This document shows, piece after piece, positions 35,592 to 44,532 of a stretch of DNA of 64,000 nucleotides (positions within the stretch are counted from its first letter, which is position 1; every line of letters begins with the position of its first letter). Source of the stretch: Slackia exigua ATCC 700122 (GTDB taxonomy: Bacteria; Actinomycetota; Coriobacteriia; Coriobacteriales; Eggerthellaceae); NCBI RefSeq assembly GCF_000162875.1, contig NZ_GG700630.1, positions 446,325 through 510,324 of the forward strand. The letters are read 5' to 3'. Both the position numbers and the translations under genes were made by a program. The notes beneath the pieces were generated by a model. It searched no databases, was not told the origin of the DNA, and was given only the letters and a program-made list of their open reading frames with translations.

Positions 35592-36110
35592 ATGAAGCCG
35601 TACGATACCTCGAAACACACCGATCCTGAAGACCTGCAGGTCTTCGACACATCCACCCCTTTGACCACGAAGAGCCTGATCGCACGGGGATTCTTCTCCG
35701 GAAGCGGCATTGCCGTCATCATGCTCGTCCTCCTCATAGCCATCGGTTGCGCGTTCGATGGAATAAACCAGGGCGAAATCATGTGCCTGACCATCATCGC
35801 CGCCGGCGTTGCAGGCGGCCTGCTCCAACAGCTCTGGTTCAACTTCCGTCTGAACATCCGCATGGGCTATCCGACGCGCCTTGCGGGCTTCGGCCTCACC
35901 TATTTCGCGGTGCTGGCCGGCTGCGCGTACGTCGGGACGTGGCTTCCGACGGACAACCCCTGGGCGTGGGCCAGCTTCGCCGTGACATTCTTGGTGATTC
36001 TGGCAATCGTCACGGCGGTCATCACGCACTTTATCAAACGCAACGGCGCCACCTATAACCAGCTGCTCGCCGAATACCGCAAGAAGCAGGAAGCCGAACG
36101 CCATGAGTGA
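35592..36110 (+). CDS. DUF3021-type membrane protein
   Basis: 172 aa from the ATG at 35592 (AAAGGA 7 nt upstream). Four membrane helices: GSGIAVIMLVLLIAIGCAF, MCLTIIAAGVAGGLLQQLWF, AGFGLTYFAVLAGCAYVG and AWASFAVTFLVILAIVTAVI, then a basic tail (EYRKKQEAERHE). Forms the usual two-gene unit with the LytTR protein and may control its activity at the membrane (inference). Followed by an intrinsic terminator at 36155-36190. Confidence 0.82.
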   Translation: MKPYDTSKHTDPEDLQVFDTSTPLTTKSLIARGFFSGSGIAVIMLVLLIAIGCAFDGINQGEIMCLTIIAAGVAGGLLQQLWFNFRLNIRMGYPTRLAGFGLTYFAVLAGCAYVGTWLPTDNPWAWASFAVTFLVILAIVTAVITHFIKRNGATYNQLLAEYRKKQEAERHE

Positions 36111-36154
36111 CGCACGTAGCGCGACCTCGTAACATCCCTCCGATTCGCTTTATA

Positions 36155-36190
36155 AACGGCGATGCGCCTCCTTGACGCATCGCCGTTTTC
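36155..36190 (+). terminator. Terminator of the LytTR-DUF3021 operon
   Basis: Twelve-bp stem: AACGGCGATGCG and CGCATCGCCGTT with a 9-nt loop, followed by TTTTC-type T-run. It begins 44 nt after the stop at 36110. Confidence 0.85.
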
Positions 36191-36333
36191 ATGGCATCGG
36201 ATTACACGCCCGAAAGCACGCAGAAAAGCCCGTTGAAACTCCTCACGTGCACCGCGCGCTTCCCCGCAGCGAGTGGCGTAAATCGATGCGTTAGTATGAC
36301 GACGTCATCAAACGAACGGATAAAGGAGCGCTC

Positions 36334-36696
36334 ATGACGGAGACCATCGCCATCCCCTACGACAACGGAAACATCGACCAGCATTTCGGCCATGCAGCCC
36401 AGTACAAGATCTACGATGTCGAAAACGGTGCGATCACGGCTTCGCGCGTCATCGAAGACGAAGGCGAAGGACATGCGCGCAAGATCGCAACGATGCTCGG
36501 CCTTGGGGTGACGACCGTCATCTGCGGCGGCATCGGCATGCCCGCCATCGAGGGCATGCAGAAGAAGGACGTCGAAATCTATACGTCCATTTCGGGCGAT
36601 GCCGACGAAGCCGTCAAGAAATACCTCTCGGGAGACCTCCCTCATATCATCAAAGGCCACACCCACGGAGCCGGCGGCTGCCATCACGAGCACTAG
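36334..36696 (+). CDS. NifX/NifB-domain (dinitrogenase iron-molybdenum cofactor family) protein
   Basis: 120 aa. PF02579-like fold: AIPYDNGNIDQHFGHAAQYK, GARKIATMLG-like region ARKIATMLGLGVTTVICGGI, MPAIEGMQKKDVEIYTSISG. The C-terminal tail is His-rich (KGHTHGAGGCHHEH), a likely metal site. Similar small proteins occur widely in anaerobes that do not fix nitrogen and may carry Fe-S or Mo-type clusters. No nif genes nearby. AAGGAG 5 nt before the ATG. Independent of the operon before it. Confidence 0.87.
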   Translation: MTETIAIPYDNGNIDQHFGHAAQYKIYDVENGAITASRVIEDEGEGHARKIATMLGLGVTTVICGGIGMPAIEGMQKKDVEIYTSISGDADEAVKKYLSGDLPHIIKGHTHGAGGCHHEH

Positions 36697-36720
36697 GTCG
36701 AAAATTCCGAGGATGCGATC

Positions 36721-37074
36721 ATGAAGCCGTCGGAGCTATTCGCATACGTGAAAGAAGCCTACGGAACCGAACCCGAACGCATGTGGACGAAATGGCCGAA
36801 CTACGCCGTGCTGCGAAACGATGCGAATCGCAGATGGTACGGCGTGGTCATGGATGTGCCGCCCGACCGCCTAGGCCTTGAAGGCACCGAGCCTGTCTTC
36901 ATCCTGAACGTGAAGGTCGATCCCGACGATGCGCTCGTGCTCCGCATGTCCTCAGACGTCATGCCCGCATACCACATGAACAAGAAGAACTGGGTATCCG
37001 TCCGCCTCGACGGCGAGCTTCCCGATGCCATGATCGAAGACCTCATCGACATGAGCAGACGCCTTACGTCGTAA
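36721..37074 (+). CDS. MmcQ/YjbR-family protein
   Basis: 117 aa. Double wing CyaY-like fold: ELFAYVKEAYGTEPERMWTK, then NYAVLRNDANRRWYGVVMDV and a closing MNKKNWVSVRLDGELPDAMI. YjbR proteins are suggested DNA-binding or general regulators; no firm function is known. GAGG about 8 nt before the ATG; 24 nt after the NifX-like gene, so a two-gene transcript is likely. Terminator follows at 37082-37114. Confidence 0.85.
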   Translation: MKPSELFAYVKEAYGTEPERMWTKWPNYAVLRNDANRRWYGVVMDVPPDRLGLEGTEPVFILNVKVDPDDALVLRMSSDVMPAYHMNKKNWVSVRLDGELPDAMIEDLIDMSRRLTS

Positions 37075-37081
37075 GAATGAA

Positions 37082-37114
37082 CGCGGCCCCGAGCATCCAC
37101 CGCTCGGGGCCGCG
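37082..37114. terminator. Bidirectional terminator hairpin
   Basis: Thirteen-bp GC-rich stem: CGCGGCCCCGAGC and GCTCGGGGCCGCG with a 7-nt loop. It lies between the MmcQ-like gene (plus) and the SPFH gene (minus). T-rich tails on both sides (CCTTCT plus, TTCATTCTT minus) suggest it ends both transcripts. Confidence 0.7.
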
Positions 37115-37177
37115 CCTTCTCTACGACCAGCCTCCCCAGAGGAAGCCGGCGAAAAGCGGCATGCCGCCGCCTTCGGT

Positions 37178-38524
37178 TCACGGACGCGGGCCGCCGCAAT
37201 TGCCGCAGAAGCCGCCCGTGTTCTGGGTACCGCACGTCGGGCACGACCAGGTGCCGGGCGTCTCGGGCTTCTGAGCGCCGCAGTTGCTGCAGAACTTTCC
37301 GGTATTCTGCGTGCCGCAACCGCAGGTCCAACCATTCGCCGCTGCAGGTTCGGGCTTGGGCTTTCCGCAGTTGCTGCAGAACTTGCCGGTGTTCTGCGTT
37401 CCGCAATCGCAGGTCCAGCTCCCTACTGCCGTTGCCGCGCCTGCAACCGCGCCGAATCCGCCGCCAGGCGCCTGGGCGTACTGGCTCTGCGGAACGTTCG
37501 GCTGCCCGCCGCCTTGGCCGTAGAGGCCCTGGGGGTTCATGCCACCGATAGCGTTCGCCATGCCCATGCCCATGAAGCCCATCATGGCGCCGTTCTCATT
37601 GGAAGCCGCCATGCGCATGGCATCGCTCTGCGCCGCCGCGATGTTCGCGGCCGCCATCGTCGGATCGCGCATGACCGCGGCCTTCTGCAGCTCCTTGATC
37701 ATGGCCTCGTCTTCGGGCGATGCCGCGATCGTGTTCACGCCGAACGAAGCGACTTCGATGCCGCGCAGGTCGGACCACTTCTCGGATAGGACCTCGTTCA
37801 AAGCCGCGGAGAGCTCTTCCGTATGGGCCGGAACCGCGCTGTAACGGACGCCCATGGCGGAGATGCGTGCGAACGCCGGCTGCAAAGCCGTCAAAAGCTC
37901 GCTCTTGAGCTGGGAATCGATGTTGTCGCGCGTATAGGGCTCCTCGACGTTGCCGCATACGTTCTTGTAGAAAAGCATCGGATCCACGATGCGATACGAA
38001 TACTCGCCGTTGCAGCGCACCGATATATCCACGTCAAGGCCGATATTGGCATCGACCACGCGGAACGGCACGGGAGAAGCGGTGCCGTACTTGTTGCCCA
38101 CGATCTCCTTCTTATTGAAGAAGTAGACGCGCTGGTCTTTGCCGGTATCGCCGCCGAAGGTGAAACGCGAGCCGATGCGCTCGAAGGTCTTCAGGAAGCG
38201 ATCGCCCAGACCGTCCTGCCCGAAGAAGAGCGACGGTTCGGTCGATTTGTCGAAAACGAACTGACCCGCCTCGCCGCAGGCATCTACGATGGCTCCCTGC
38301 TCGACGATGATCATGAACTGGCCTTCGTTGACCGCGATGATCGAACCGTCGGAGATGATATTGCTCTCGCCCTTGGTATTGGAGCTGCGCCCGCGATCGG
38401 ATATCCGCTTGACGCCTTTCGCCGCCAGCACATCGGGGGGGAGCGAATCGCAATAGAAGAACTCGCGCCAGGTATCGGCGAGCACGCCGCCCAACGCCCC
38501 AGCGCCTGCCTTCAGAAGTCCCAT
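37178..38524 (-). CDS. SPFH-domain protein with three C-terminal zinc-ribbon repeats
   Basis: 448 aa. The first about 260 residues are an SPFH/band-7-like domain (VNEGQFMIIVEQGAIVDACG, RYSAVPAHTEELSAALNEVL, the ERG-like region of virion-core-type SPFH proteins). Then a Gly/Met-rich linker (AMMGFMGMGMANAIGGMNPQ) and three near-identical zinc ribbons, each CxC/CxxC-GTQNTGKFCSNCG. Proteins of this type assemble at membranes or with double-zinc-ribbon partners. The ATG at 38524 has AAGGAGG 6 nt upstream. Lies 61 nt after a zinc-ribbon membrane protein on the same strand. The ribbon repeats are also DNA repeats, so recombination may vary copy number. Confidence 0.9.
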   Translation of the reverse strand: MGLLKAGAGALGGVLADTWREFFYCDSLPPDVLAAKGVKRISDRGRSSNTKGESNIISDGSIIAVNEGQFMIIVEQGAIVDACGEAGQFVFDKSTEPSLFFGQDGLGDRFLKTFERIGSRFTFGGDTGKDQRVYFFNKKEIVGNKYGTASPVPFRVVDANIGLDVDISVRCNGEYSYRIVDPMLFYKNVCGNVEEPYTRDNIDSQLKSELLTALQPAFARISAMGVRYSAVPAHTEELSAALNEVLSEKWSDLRGIEVASFGVNTIAASPEDEAMIKELQKAAVMRDPTMAAANIAAAQSDAMRMAASNENGAMMGFMGMGMANAIGGMNPQGLYGQGGGQPNVPQSQYAQAPGGGFGAVAGAATAVGSWTCDCGTQNTGKFCSNCGKPKPEPAAANGWTCGCGTQNTGKFCSNCGAQKPETPGTWSCPTCGTQNTGGFCGNCGGPRP

Positions 38525-38585
38525 GTCATTCCTCCTTTTTCATAAGGCTTCCGATAGAAGCCGGTTTCACGGACACACCATGCCG

Positions 38586-40019
38586 TCAGTCAAGATGTCT
38601 GCTCGACCGCCTCGTCTCGATGAACGTGTCCTGCGATGCGGAAAGCTCGAGCCCGTCCGCATCTATGTATTCGTGCGCTTCGCTCCGTTCGCGCGCGGTC
38701 TTCATCTGCGAGTAGAACACCGCGCAGATGGACGCCGCCCCCACGATAGGAAGCCCTATGTCCACGAGCATGCTCGCAAGCGTGTCGTCGAACTGGAGGA
38801 ACCCGAAATCAAGCCCTGACAGAACCATGCAGAGCACGGCGAAAAGCCCGAAGAACCAAAGCACGACCTTTCCCCATGACACGGGCAGATCGCCCACGAG
38901 GCGTCCGGTCTGGCCGTTCATGGCGAAAAGGTAATCTCCGTCCTGCCAACGCGTATGCAGCATCCAGACCGGGAAGAGCGCCTGGGAGACCGATTCCATG
39001 CGCACCTGCGCATCCAAGGACCCCGACCGCACCTCGTCATAGCCGCGCACGGATGCGCGCAGCTCGTCTTCGAGCGACTGACGCATGCGTCCATGCACGC
39101 GCGATGCGCACGCCTCCGCATCCTCGTCGAAACGTTCGGCCAGGTATCCTGGCATGTAGGCGAGCGAGAACGGCACGAGGGATCCGTAGTCGAACGGTTC
39201 GATGGCATCCATGTGGCCGTTAGGCATCTTCGCCGACGCATCGGCAGGAACGTGCGTAAAGCCGACTTCTCCGGCGCGATAGACGGAATAGATGTCGGTC
39301 TCGGTTATCTCCTCGTCCCCGGAACGATGTGTGCGAACGTTGCGCGCTTCGAAGGTCTCGCTTCCCTCGGCCGTCCCATCGTACAGCCAGAACGGTACGT
39401 AGACACCTTGGATGTGCTCGATGCGATTGGCGTCGGCGAAGTCTTTCGGAAGGAACCGTTTCCCCTTGTAATGGGCGGTAAGCGCCGCGGTCGCCGCAGC
39501 CTTGTCGACCTTGAACGGGACGACCAGGTCGGGACGCGCCGTCTCGACGAACGTGCCTGGCACGACCGCGGTATTGCCGCAGTACGGGCACTCGGAAACC
39601 GCCGTGGTCGCGTCGCAGGTCAGACTTGCCCCGCACGATGAGCAGGTGAACGATCGAAGTCCCGCGCGCTCCGATTCGTTCCATGAGGCGCGCGAAAGAA
39701 ACGAGGCGATGGGATCGTCTGCGCCGTCGGTGCCCTGCGCATTGACGGCCTCGGCGATGACTTCGTCGGTCAACGCAACGGCTGCGCCCGATCCAGAAGC
39801 CATCTGCTCGTATTCGCTCAGAGTCCCCGCCTCGGCACGGCGCGAGGCCTCTTCGGCAGACGCGTCGGCCGATGCCTGCCGCGCGGCGTAGATCGCCTCT
39901 ATGTCGGACGGAAGATGCGCCGTCCCGCAGAAATCGCATACGAGCCTGCCGGATGCGCCGTCGTAGCGCATCGTGCCCCCGCACGAGGGACACTGGTAAT
40001 TGATGGATTCAACGGCCAT
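38586..40019 (-). CDS. Double zinc-ribbon membrane protein
   Basis: 477 aa from the ATG at 40019 (AAAGGAG 4 nt upstream). Two zinc ribbons: residues about 8-35 (YQCPSCGGTMRYD, LVCDFCGTAH) and about 125-155 (FTCSSCGASLTCD, CPYCGNTAVVPG). Then a globular domain with FKVDKAAATAALTAHYKGKR and HIQGVYVPFWLYDG, typical of TFIIB-type zinc ribbon membrane proteins. Two C-terminal helices: KVVLWFFGLFAVLCMVLSGL and MLVDIGLPIVGAASICAVFY. Co-transcribed with the SPFH protein (61 nt gap). Such pairs are widespread in Gram-positives; function unknown, possibly membrane assembly or stress. Confidence 0.86.
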   Translation of the reverse strand: MAVESINYQCPSCGGTMRYDGASGRLVCDFCGTAHLPSDIEAIYAARQASADASAEEASRRAEAGTLSEYEQMASGSGAAVALTDEVIAEAVNAQGTDGADDPIASFLSRASWNESERAGLRSFTCSSCGASLTCDATTAVSECPYCGNTAVVPGTFVETARPDLVVPFKVDKAAATAALTAHYKGKRFLPKDFADANRIEHIQGVYVPFWLYDGTAEGSETFEARNVRTHRSGDEEITETDIYSVYRAGEVGFTHVPADASAKMPNGHMDAIEPFDYGSLVPFSLAYMPGYLAERFDEDAEACASRVHGRMRQSLEDELRASVRGYDEVRSGSLDAQVRMESVSQALFPVWMLHTRWQDGDYLFAMNGQTGRLVGDLPVSWGKVVLWFFGLFAVLCMVLSGLDFGFLQFDDTLASMLVDIGLPIVGAASICAVFYSQMKTARERSEAHEYIDADGLELSASQDTFIETRRSSRHLD

Positions 40020-40524
40020 GAAGCTCCTTTCGGCTGGAGAAGGTCGATCGGATGCGCAAGGCGCAATGCGAAGCTCGGCCGTGCGCGATGGAACCGCATT
40101 CATTATAGGCGCTCCGCGCGCGAGGCGAGCAATCGTTCTCGGCTCACAATACCGCCGTACGCGCGCCTACGCGTCCTAAACCGCCCATGCCGTGCACGAT
40201 ACGATGAAGACCCTGGGCACTCGCGAGAGGCTCGTCATGGCCAGTGCGCTCACGGACGACATGCTGAAGGGGACGCATCGCATGCGCGCTTTCCGTCGCG
40301 GCATTCCTGATCGCAATCGACATCGCCGCGGCCGAAGAGAATACCCTGTTCAGATGCCATCACCTATTTTCGGGTAGAGAAAAATACCCGAATGCGCGCG
40401 ATGCAGGCAGCCGAGTCCATGCCTATCGTCGAATGCGTTGAAGCCGTGCGCCTCAAGGAGAGGCACGGCATGATCGGATGCGCATCGGAATCCAAAGAAG
40501 CCCGATGCGCGAGGAGGGAAACGC
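40020..40524. other. Long intergenic region upstream of the flavoprotein gene
   Basis: 505 nt between divergent genes. No convincing gene; the open frames have no ribosome site. Contains the inverted repeat at 40369-40392 and the ribosome site of the flavoprotein (GAGGAGGGAAACGC before the ATG). Long leaders are common for LuxR-controlled reductase genes in Eggerthellaceae. Confidence 0.5.
40369..40392. promoter_or_regulatory. Inverted repeat, possible LuxR-regulator site
   Basis: Perfect arms TTCGGGTA and TACCCGAA with an 8-nt spacer, 133 bp upstream of the flavoprotein start. LuxR-type regulators bind symmetric sites of this general size; the LuxR gene sits just past the flavoprotein gene. 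Not tested. Confidence 0.4.
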
Positions 40525-42222
40525 ATGAAGACATCCATAAGCCGGCGCGATCTGTTCAAGTTCGGCGGCGTCGCCGCCATCGGAGCGGCCGGCGCCGCCA
40601 GCCTTGCCGGCTGCGCGCCGAAGCAGGCGAGCGAAGACGAGAAGGAAACCAAGGCCGCGTCATGGCGCGACGCTCCCGAACCCATCGCCGACATCGCGGA
40701 AACCGTTGATTACGACCTCGTGGTGGTGGGAGCCGGCAATGCCGGCCTCATGGGCGCCATGACCGCCCAGCAGCAGGGTTTCAAGGTCGTCATCATCGAA
40801 AAGGGCCAACAGGTCGCCTCGGCTCGCGAGGCGGTGGGCGCAATCGGATCGCGCCATGCGGGCGAGCACACCCCCGACATCCCCATGCTCATGAACCACG
40901 TGCGCAAAACCCAGACCGGCGACGTGAACATGGCGCTCTGGCGCACCTGGTGCGACAAGTCGGGCGAGTTCATGGATTGGCTCGAAGACACCGAAACCCC
41001 TGCCGGCATGACCTTTCCCTTCGAATGGCATGCACCCGACGACCCTGAAGCCTACTACCCTGCGATGTGCACCAATCCGGTCATGGGCGACTTCAATCCG
41101 CAAGGCCCCAATTACGGCGCGTACCAGCACCTCGAGGTCATGCGCGATCTCTTCCTCGAAGCAGGAGGCACGATCGATTTCCTGACCACGGGCGAGCAGC
41201 TCGTCCAGGACGAATCAGGCAAGGTCACGGGCGTTCTCGCACGTTTCAACAAAGACCAGTACCGCCAGTACAACGCGGCGAAGGGAGTCATCGTCTGCAC
41301 CGGCGGCTACGGCGCGAACCGCGAAATGGTCGAGGATCTGTGTCCCGACGCCCTTAAGTACTGCACCAGCACCGCGGCCACCACGGAATCCGGCGACGGC
41401 ATCCGCATGGCGCTCTGGGCGGGCGCATACCTGGAAGAAGGCGCAGGCGCCATGGTCTGGAACCGCGGCATCACCGATGACACCGAGCAGATCGGTCCCG
41501 ACATGGGCATGCCGCTCTTCCTTCCCGCAAGCCAACCCTTCCTGCGCGTGAACGTGCACGGCGAGCGCTTCATGAACGAGGATTCCACCTATCCCGAGAT
41601 CTACGCCCAAGGCACGCGCCAACCCAAGGGATTCAGCTGGCAGGTGTTCGACGGCACGTATTGGGAAGACATCCAGCGCTTCGACACCGGAGGATGCTCG
41701 CGCCTGGCTCCCGCCCCCGACGGCAGCGCGTTCAACGCCGACGTGTACGATCTCGAAGCCATGAGCAAGGATCATCTCGACAGTTTCTGGATGCAGCCGC
41801 GCCTCGACGATGGCACGCTCAAGAAATGCGACACGCTCGAGGAACTCGCGAAGACCATGTTCTCCGATGAAGCGGACCAGAAGGCCTTCCTCGCCACCGT
41901 CGAGCGCTACAACGAGGTCATGGCTTCAGGCGACGTCGATTACGGCAAGGCGGCCTATCGCTGCAGCACCGTCGATACGGCTCCCTTCTACGCCATCCGC
42001 ACGACAGGCAATTTCCTCGTGACCATAAACGGCATCGTGACCGACACCGACAGCCGTGCGCTGCGTCAGGACGGCACGGTCATCGAAGGGCTCTACGTCT
42101 GCGGCAACGACCAGGGGGGCTTCTATCCGCACGGCTATCCGAGCGAATTCACCGGCGTCAATGCAGGACGCTGCGGCTGCTTCGCCCGCATCGCCGCCAA
42201 GCATGCCTGCGGCATCGCTTAA
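40525..42222 (+). CDS. Tat-exported flavoprotein reductase (fumarate reductase/urocanate reductase family)
   Basis: 565 aa. Tat-type lipoprotein signal SRRDLFKFGG and LAGC with Cys 30. FAD-binding Rossmann motif DLVVVGAGNAGLMGAMTAQQ at 64-83; the C-terminal flavin site YVCGNDQGGFYPHGYPSEFT matches the FAD_binding_2 family. No FMN-binding domain or heme domain at the N-terminus, so an external electron donor is needed. In Eggerthellaceae this family reduces a wide range of substrates (e.g. fumarate, urocanate, drugs and plant compounds); the acceptor here is not predictable. The 12-TM LuxR regulator gene follows, convergent. Confidence 0.92.
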   Translation: MKTSISRRDLFKFGGVAAIGAAGAASLAGCAPKQASEDEKETKAASWRDAPEPIADIAETVDYDLVVVGAGNAGLMGAMTAQQQGFKVVIIEKGQQVASAREAVGAIGSRHAGEHTPDIPMLMNHVRKTQTGDVNMALWRTWCDKSGEFMDWLEDTETPAGMTFPFEWHAPDDPEAYYPAMCTNPVMGDFNPQGPNYGAYQHLEVMRDLFLEAGGTIDFLTTGEQLVQDESGKVTGVLARFNKDQYRQYNAAKGVIVCTGGYGANREMVEDLCPDALKYCTSTAATTESGDGIRMALWAGAYLEEGAGAMVWNRGITDDTEQIGPDMGMPLFLPASQPFLRVNVHGERFMNEDSTYPEIYAQGTRQPKGFSWQVFDGTYWEDIQRFDTGGCSRLAPAPDGSAFNADVYDLEAMSKDHLDSFWMQPRLDDGTLKKCDTLEELAKTMFSDEADQKAFLATVERYNEVMASGDVDYGKAAYRCSTVDTAPFYAIRTTGNFLVTINGIVTDTDSRALRQDGTVIEGLYVCGNDQGGFYPHGYPSEFTGVNAGRCGCFARIAAKHACGIA

Positions 42223-42296
42223 CGAACCGTCCCTCTGCGGGCGAAGCAGGCGACGCGCATCCCTCCTGCACGGCGCCTGCGTGCTTTTCTCGCATG

Positions 42297-42340
42297 ACGA
42301 ATCGCATCTCGTTCTCATCAGGAAGCGGGATGCGATTCGT
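42297..42340. other. Hairpin between the flavoprotein and LuxR genes
   Basis: Twelve-bp perfect stem ACGAATCGCATC/GATGCGATTCGT with further imperfect pairing outside and a 20-nt loop. It lies 74 nt after the flavoprotein stop and 113 nt past the LuxR stop. Neither side has a clear T-run, so I do not call it an intrinsic terminator with confidence, though it probably ends one or both transcripts. Confidence 0.5.
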
Positions 42341-42453
42341 CGCATGCAGCCCGTCATCTTGCGGTGAGGCGAAACCCGAAGAACCACGCGCCTATATGAT
42401 GCAAAAGAGGTATGCATGGCCGCCGTCATCGCGCCCGCTCGATCCCTTCTGCA

Positions 42454-44037
42454 TCAGAGCGCCAGGTCGAGCAGCTCTTGACGGGAATGGACGTCGGCCT
42501 TCACGTAGATATGCTTGACATGCGTCGCCACGGTATCGCGCGAGATGGAAAGCTCGTCGCGGATATAGGGCACCGATCGGCCGCGCATGAGCAGGACGAA
42601 CACCTCGGTCTCGCGCTGGGTCAGGCCGAATTCCGCCGAAAGCTCCGCGAGCCGATGCTCGGATGAGGATGCGCCGGTCACGCCCGTCGCCACGGCGACC
42701 GTGCCTGCATCGGCCGAAAGGTCGGCACTTGCGCTGCACGGTCCTTCTCCGCCATAGACGGCCGACGAAGCGGCATCAAGAGAACCCGCACCCTGCACGA
42801 ACGTCGCCCCCTCGGAAGCCGAGCTCGGAACCTTGAAACACGAATCGTCGCCGAGCACGAGCATGGTGCAGAAGACCAGTGCCACGATGCTTGCGATCGC
42901 AAACGTCGCGAGCGCACGCTCATCTGCAGCCACGAGCGGCGAAAACCAAAGCAACGCAATGACGCCCAGCAGATCGCCCGCATGCACGCAGATCCATCCC
43001 CATCCATACGACTGCGTCGCCGTGGAAAGCCCGCGCGCGGCGAAGCGCGCGAAGTACATCTGGGTTATCGTGCAGAACGCGAAACGGGCGGCGAGCGAGA
43101 TGCCGTTGGCGATATAGGGACCGAACGAATCGCCGTATACGGCGAGCGCCGCGAAGGCCGTTACGAGAAGCGGGCATATCCACCGGAACACGAACGAAAC
43201 CGATATCCGCCGCGGGCCCGACACCGAAACCATGCCCACGACAAGCATCAGCACGGCCGCCGCGATCATGACGATTTGGAGCCCTGACGCATCATCGGCC
43301 GGCTGCGCCCAGAATCCGCCGGCGACGCAGGCGAAGAGGCATGCGAGCAGCACGCCCCAGCCGTTGCGCCCGAAAAGCTTCGACACACGCACAGGCTTCG
43401 ACAAGAGCCTGTCATGCGCCGCAGCGGCGTCGGAAGCATGTATGGCATCGGAGCCTTCGAGAACCTGCATGCGTGCAGCGCCTGACAGAGAACGCTGCAG
43501 CATGGCAACGGACGCGACCGGAAGAAGCGCGACGAATGCGATGCCCACGACGCCCGACATAGATGAAGTGACAAGGATGACCACGGCCGCCGCCAACGCC
43601 GAAGCCGGCGCATGCAGCTCAACATCTTCTTGAGACAACCCCGCATACCGAATGCCCCAGCCGACCCAGAGAACCGCGCTTCCCATACCTGATCCTATGG
43701 CCCCGACCCCGTACGCGACCGGCGCGAGCGACTGTCCCAAAAACAGAAGCGGCGTCGATGCGCATGCCATTGCAGCGGATACCCAAAGCACGGCCGGATG
43801 ATCTACGACGGCACCGAGGCGTCGCTCCACGAACACGAGAGCCGCAAGCGCAGCGATCGCCGACAGCACGGGAAGCACAGAGAGCGCCGATCCCCTGTTG
43901 GATTCAGCGAGGACGGCGGGGGCGAGCGATCCCATGGCATTCAGTGCGACATCGGTATAGAACGTGCAGAACACCCAGGCAAGCAATAGTCCCCAACCCA
44001 GATATCGTACGCGAATCAAATGCAGCTCCTCGAGCAC
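42454..44037 (-). CDS. LuxR-family regulator with 12 membrane helices
   Basis: 527 aa from a GTG at 44037 with GAGGGGGG 4 nt upstream. The first about 400 residues are a polytopic membrane domain (GWGLLLAWVFCTFYTDVALN and following MFS-like helices), then a Ser/Ala-rich cytoplasmic linker, then a LuxR helix-turn-helix at the C-terminus: LTQRETEVFVLLMRGRSVPY and ISRDTVATHVKHIYVKADVH. This is the membrane-bound LuxR class typical of Eggerthella and Slackia, usually paired with a neighbouring respiratory reductase. The partner here is the flavoprotein at 40525-42222. Confidence 0.92.
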   Translation of the reverse strand: MLEELHLIRVRYLGWGLLLAWVFCTFYTDVALNAMGSLAPAVLAESNRGSALSVLPVLSAIAALAALVFVERRLGAVVDHPAVLWVSAAMACASTPLLFLGQSLAPVAYGVGAIGSGMGSAVLWVGWGIRYAGLSQEDVELHAPASALAAAVVILVTSSMSGVVGIAFVALLPVASVAMLQRSLSGAARMQVLEGSDAIHASDAAAAHDRLLSKPVRVSKLFGRNGWGVLLACLFACVAGGFWAQPADDASGLQIVMIAAAVLMLVVGMVSVSGPRRISVSFVFRWICPLLVTAFAALAVYGDSFGPYIANGISLAARFAFCTITQMYFARFAARGLSTATQSYGWGWICVHAGDLLGVIALLWFSPLVAADERALATFAIASIVALVFCTMLVLGDDSCFKVPSSASEGATFVQGAGSLDAASSAVYGGEGPCSASADLSADAGTVAVATGVTGASSSEHRLAELSAEFGLTQRETEVFVLLMRGRSVPYIRDELSISRDTVATHVKHIYVKADVHSRQELLDLAL

Positions 44038-44532
44038 ATGACCCCCCCTCGATCCTTCCTGCCGCCGATCGCACGAAACACCTTCCCACACGCACACGGA
44101 AAGAAACGCGATCGACTCGGGCCGATATCCTATCACGCGACGAGGATCCGCCGCACGCCGCAAACGAAAGCGCCATCAGGTCGCCCAGCAGCGCTCCCGC
44201 AGCAATCAAGGCGAACTTCTTCTTGATGCCCCTCCTCCGTAGATCGAGTCAACGCCGCATGCATGCGGGACCTTCTCGCATGCACCATGTCACACGGCAC
44301 TCTACGCACAGAGCCCCTGAAGGCTCAAAAACCGCATGAGGACGAACGCCTTTCGGCCCCAAGGGAGAAGCGACGATTCCGTTCTGCGCAGAGCGGAATA
44401 CGGAGACGGACCGAAAGAACCGATGCCTCCCGAACGGATAATCGACGTTAGAATGGACAGAGTGAAAAAGCCGCATAGAGCAAGAAAGGCAGCCTACGAA
44501 GGTACCTGCCGCATGAGCGAAAGGAGCAGGCA
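44038..44532. other. Intergenic region between LuxR and nitroreductase genes
   Basis: 495 nt, divergent promoters expected. No credible gene. Contains the 24-bp near-palindrome at 44376-44399 and the nitroreductase ribosome site (AAAGGAG at about 44519). Confidence 0.45.
44376..44399. promoter_or_regulatory. 24-bp near-perfect palindrome upstream of the nitroreductase
   Basis: ATTCCGTTCTGC and GCAGAGCGGAAT, 11 of 12 pairs matching with no spacer, 134 bp upstream of the nitroreductase start. Symmetry and length suit a dimeric repressor site. The binder is unknown. Confidence 0.4.
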
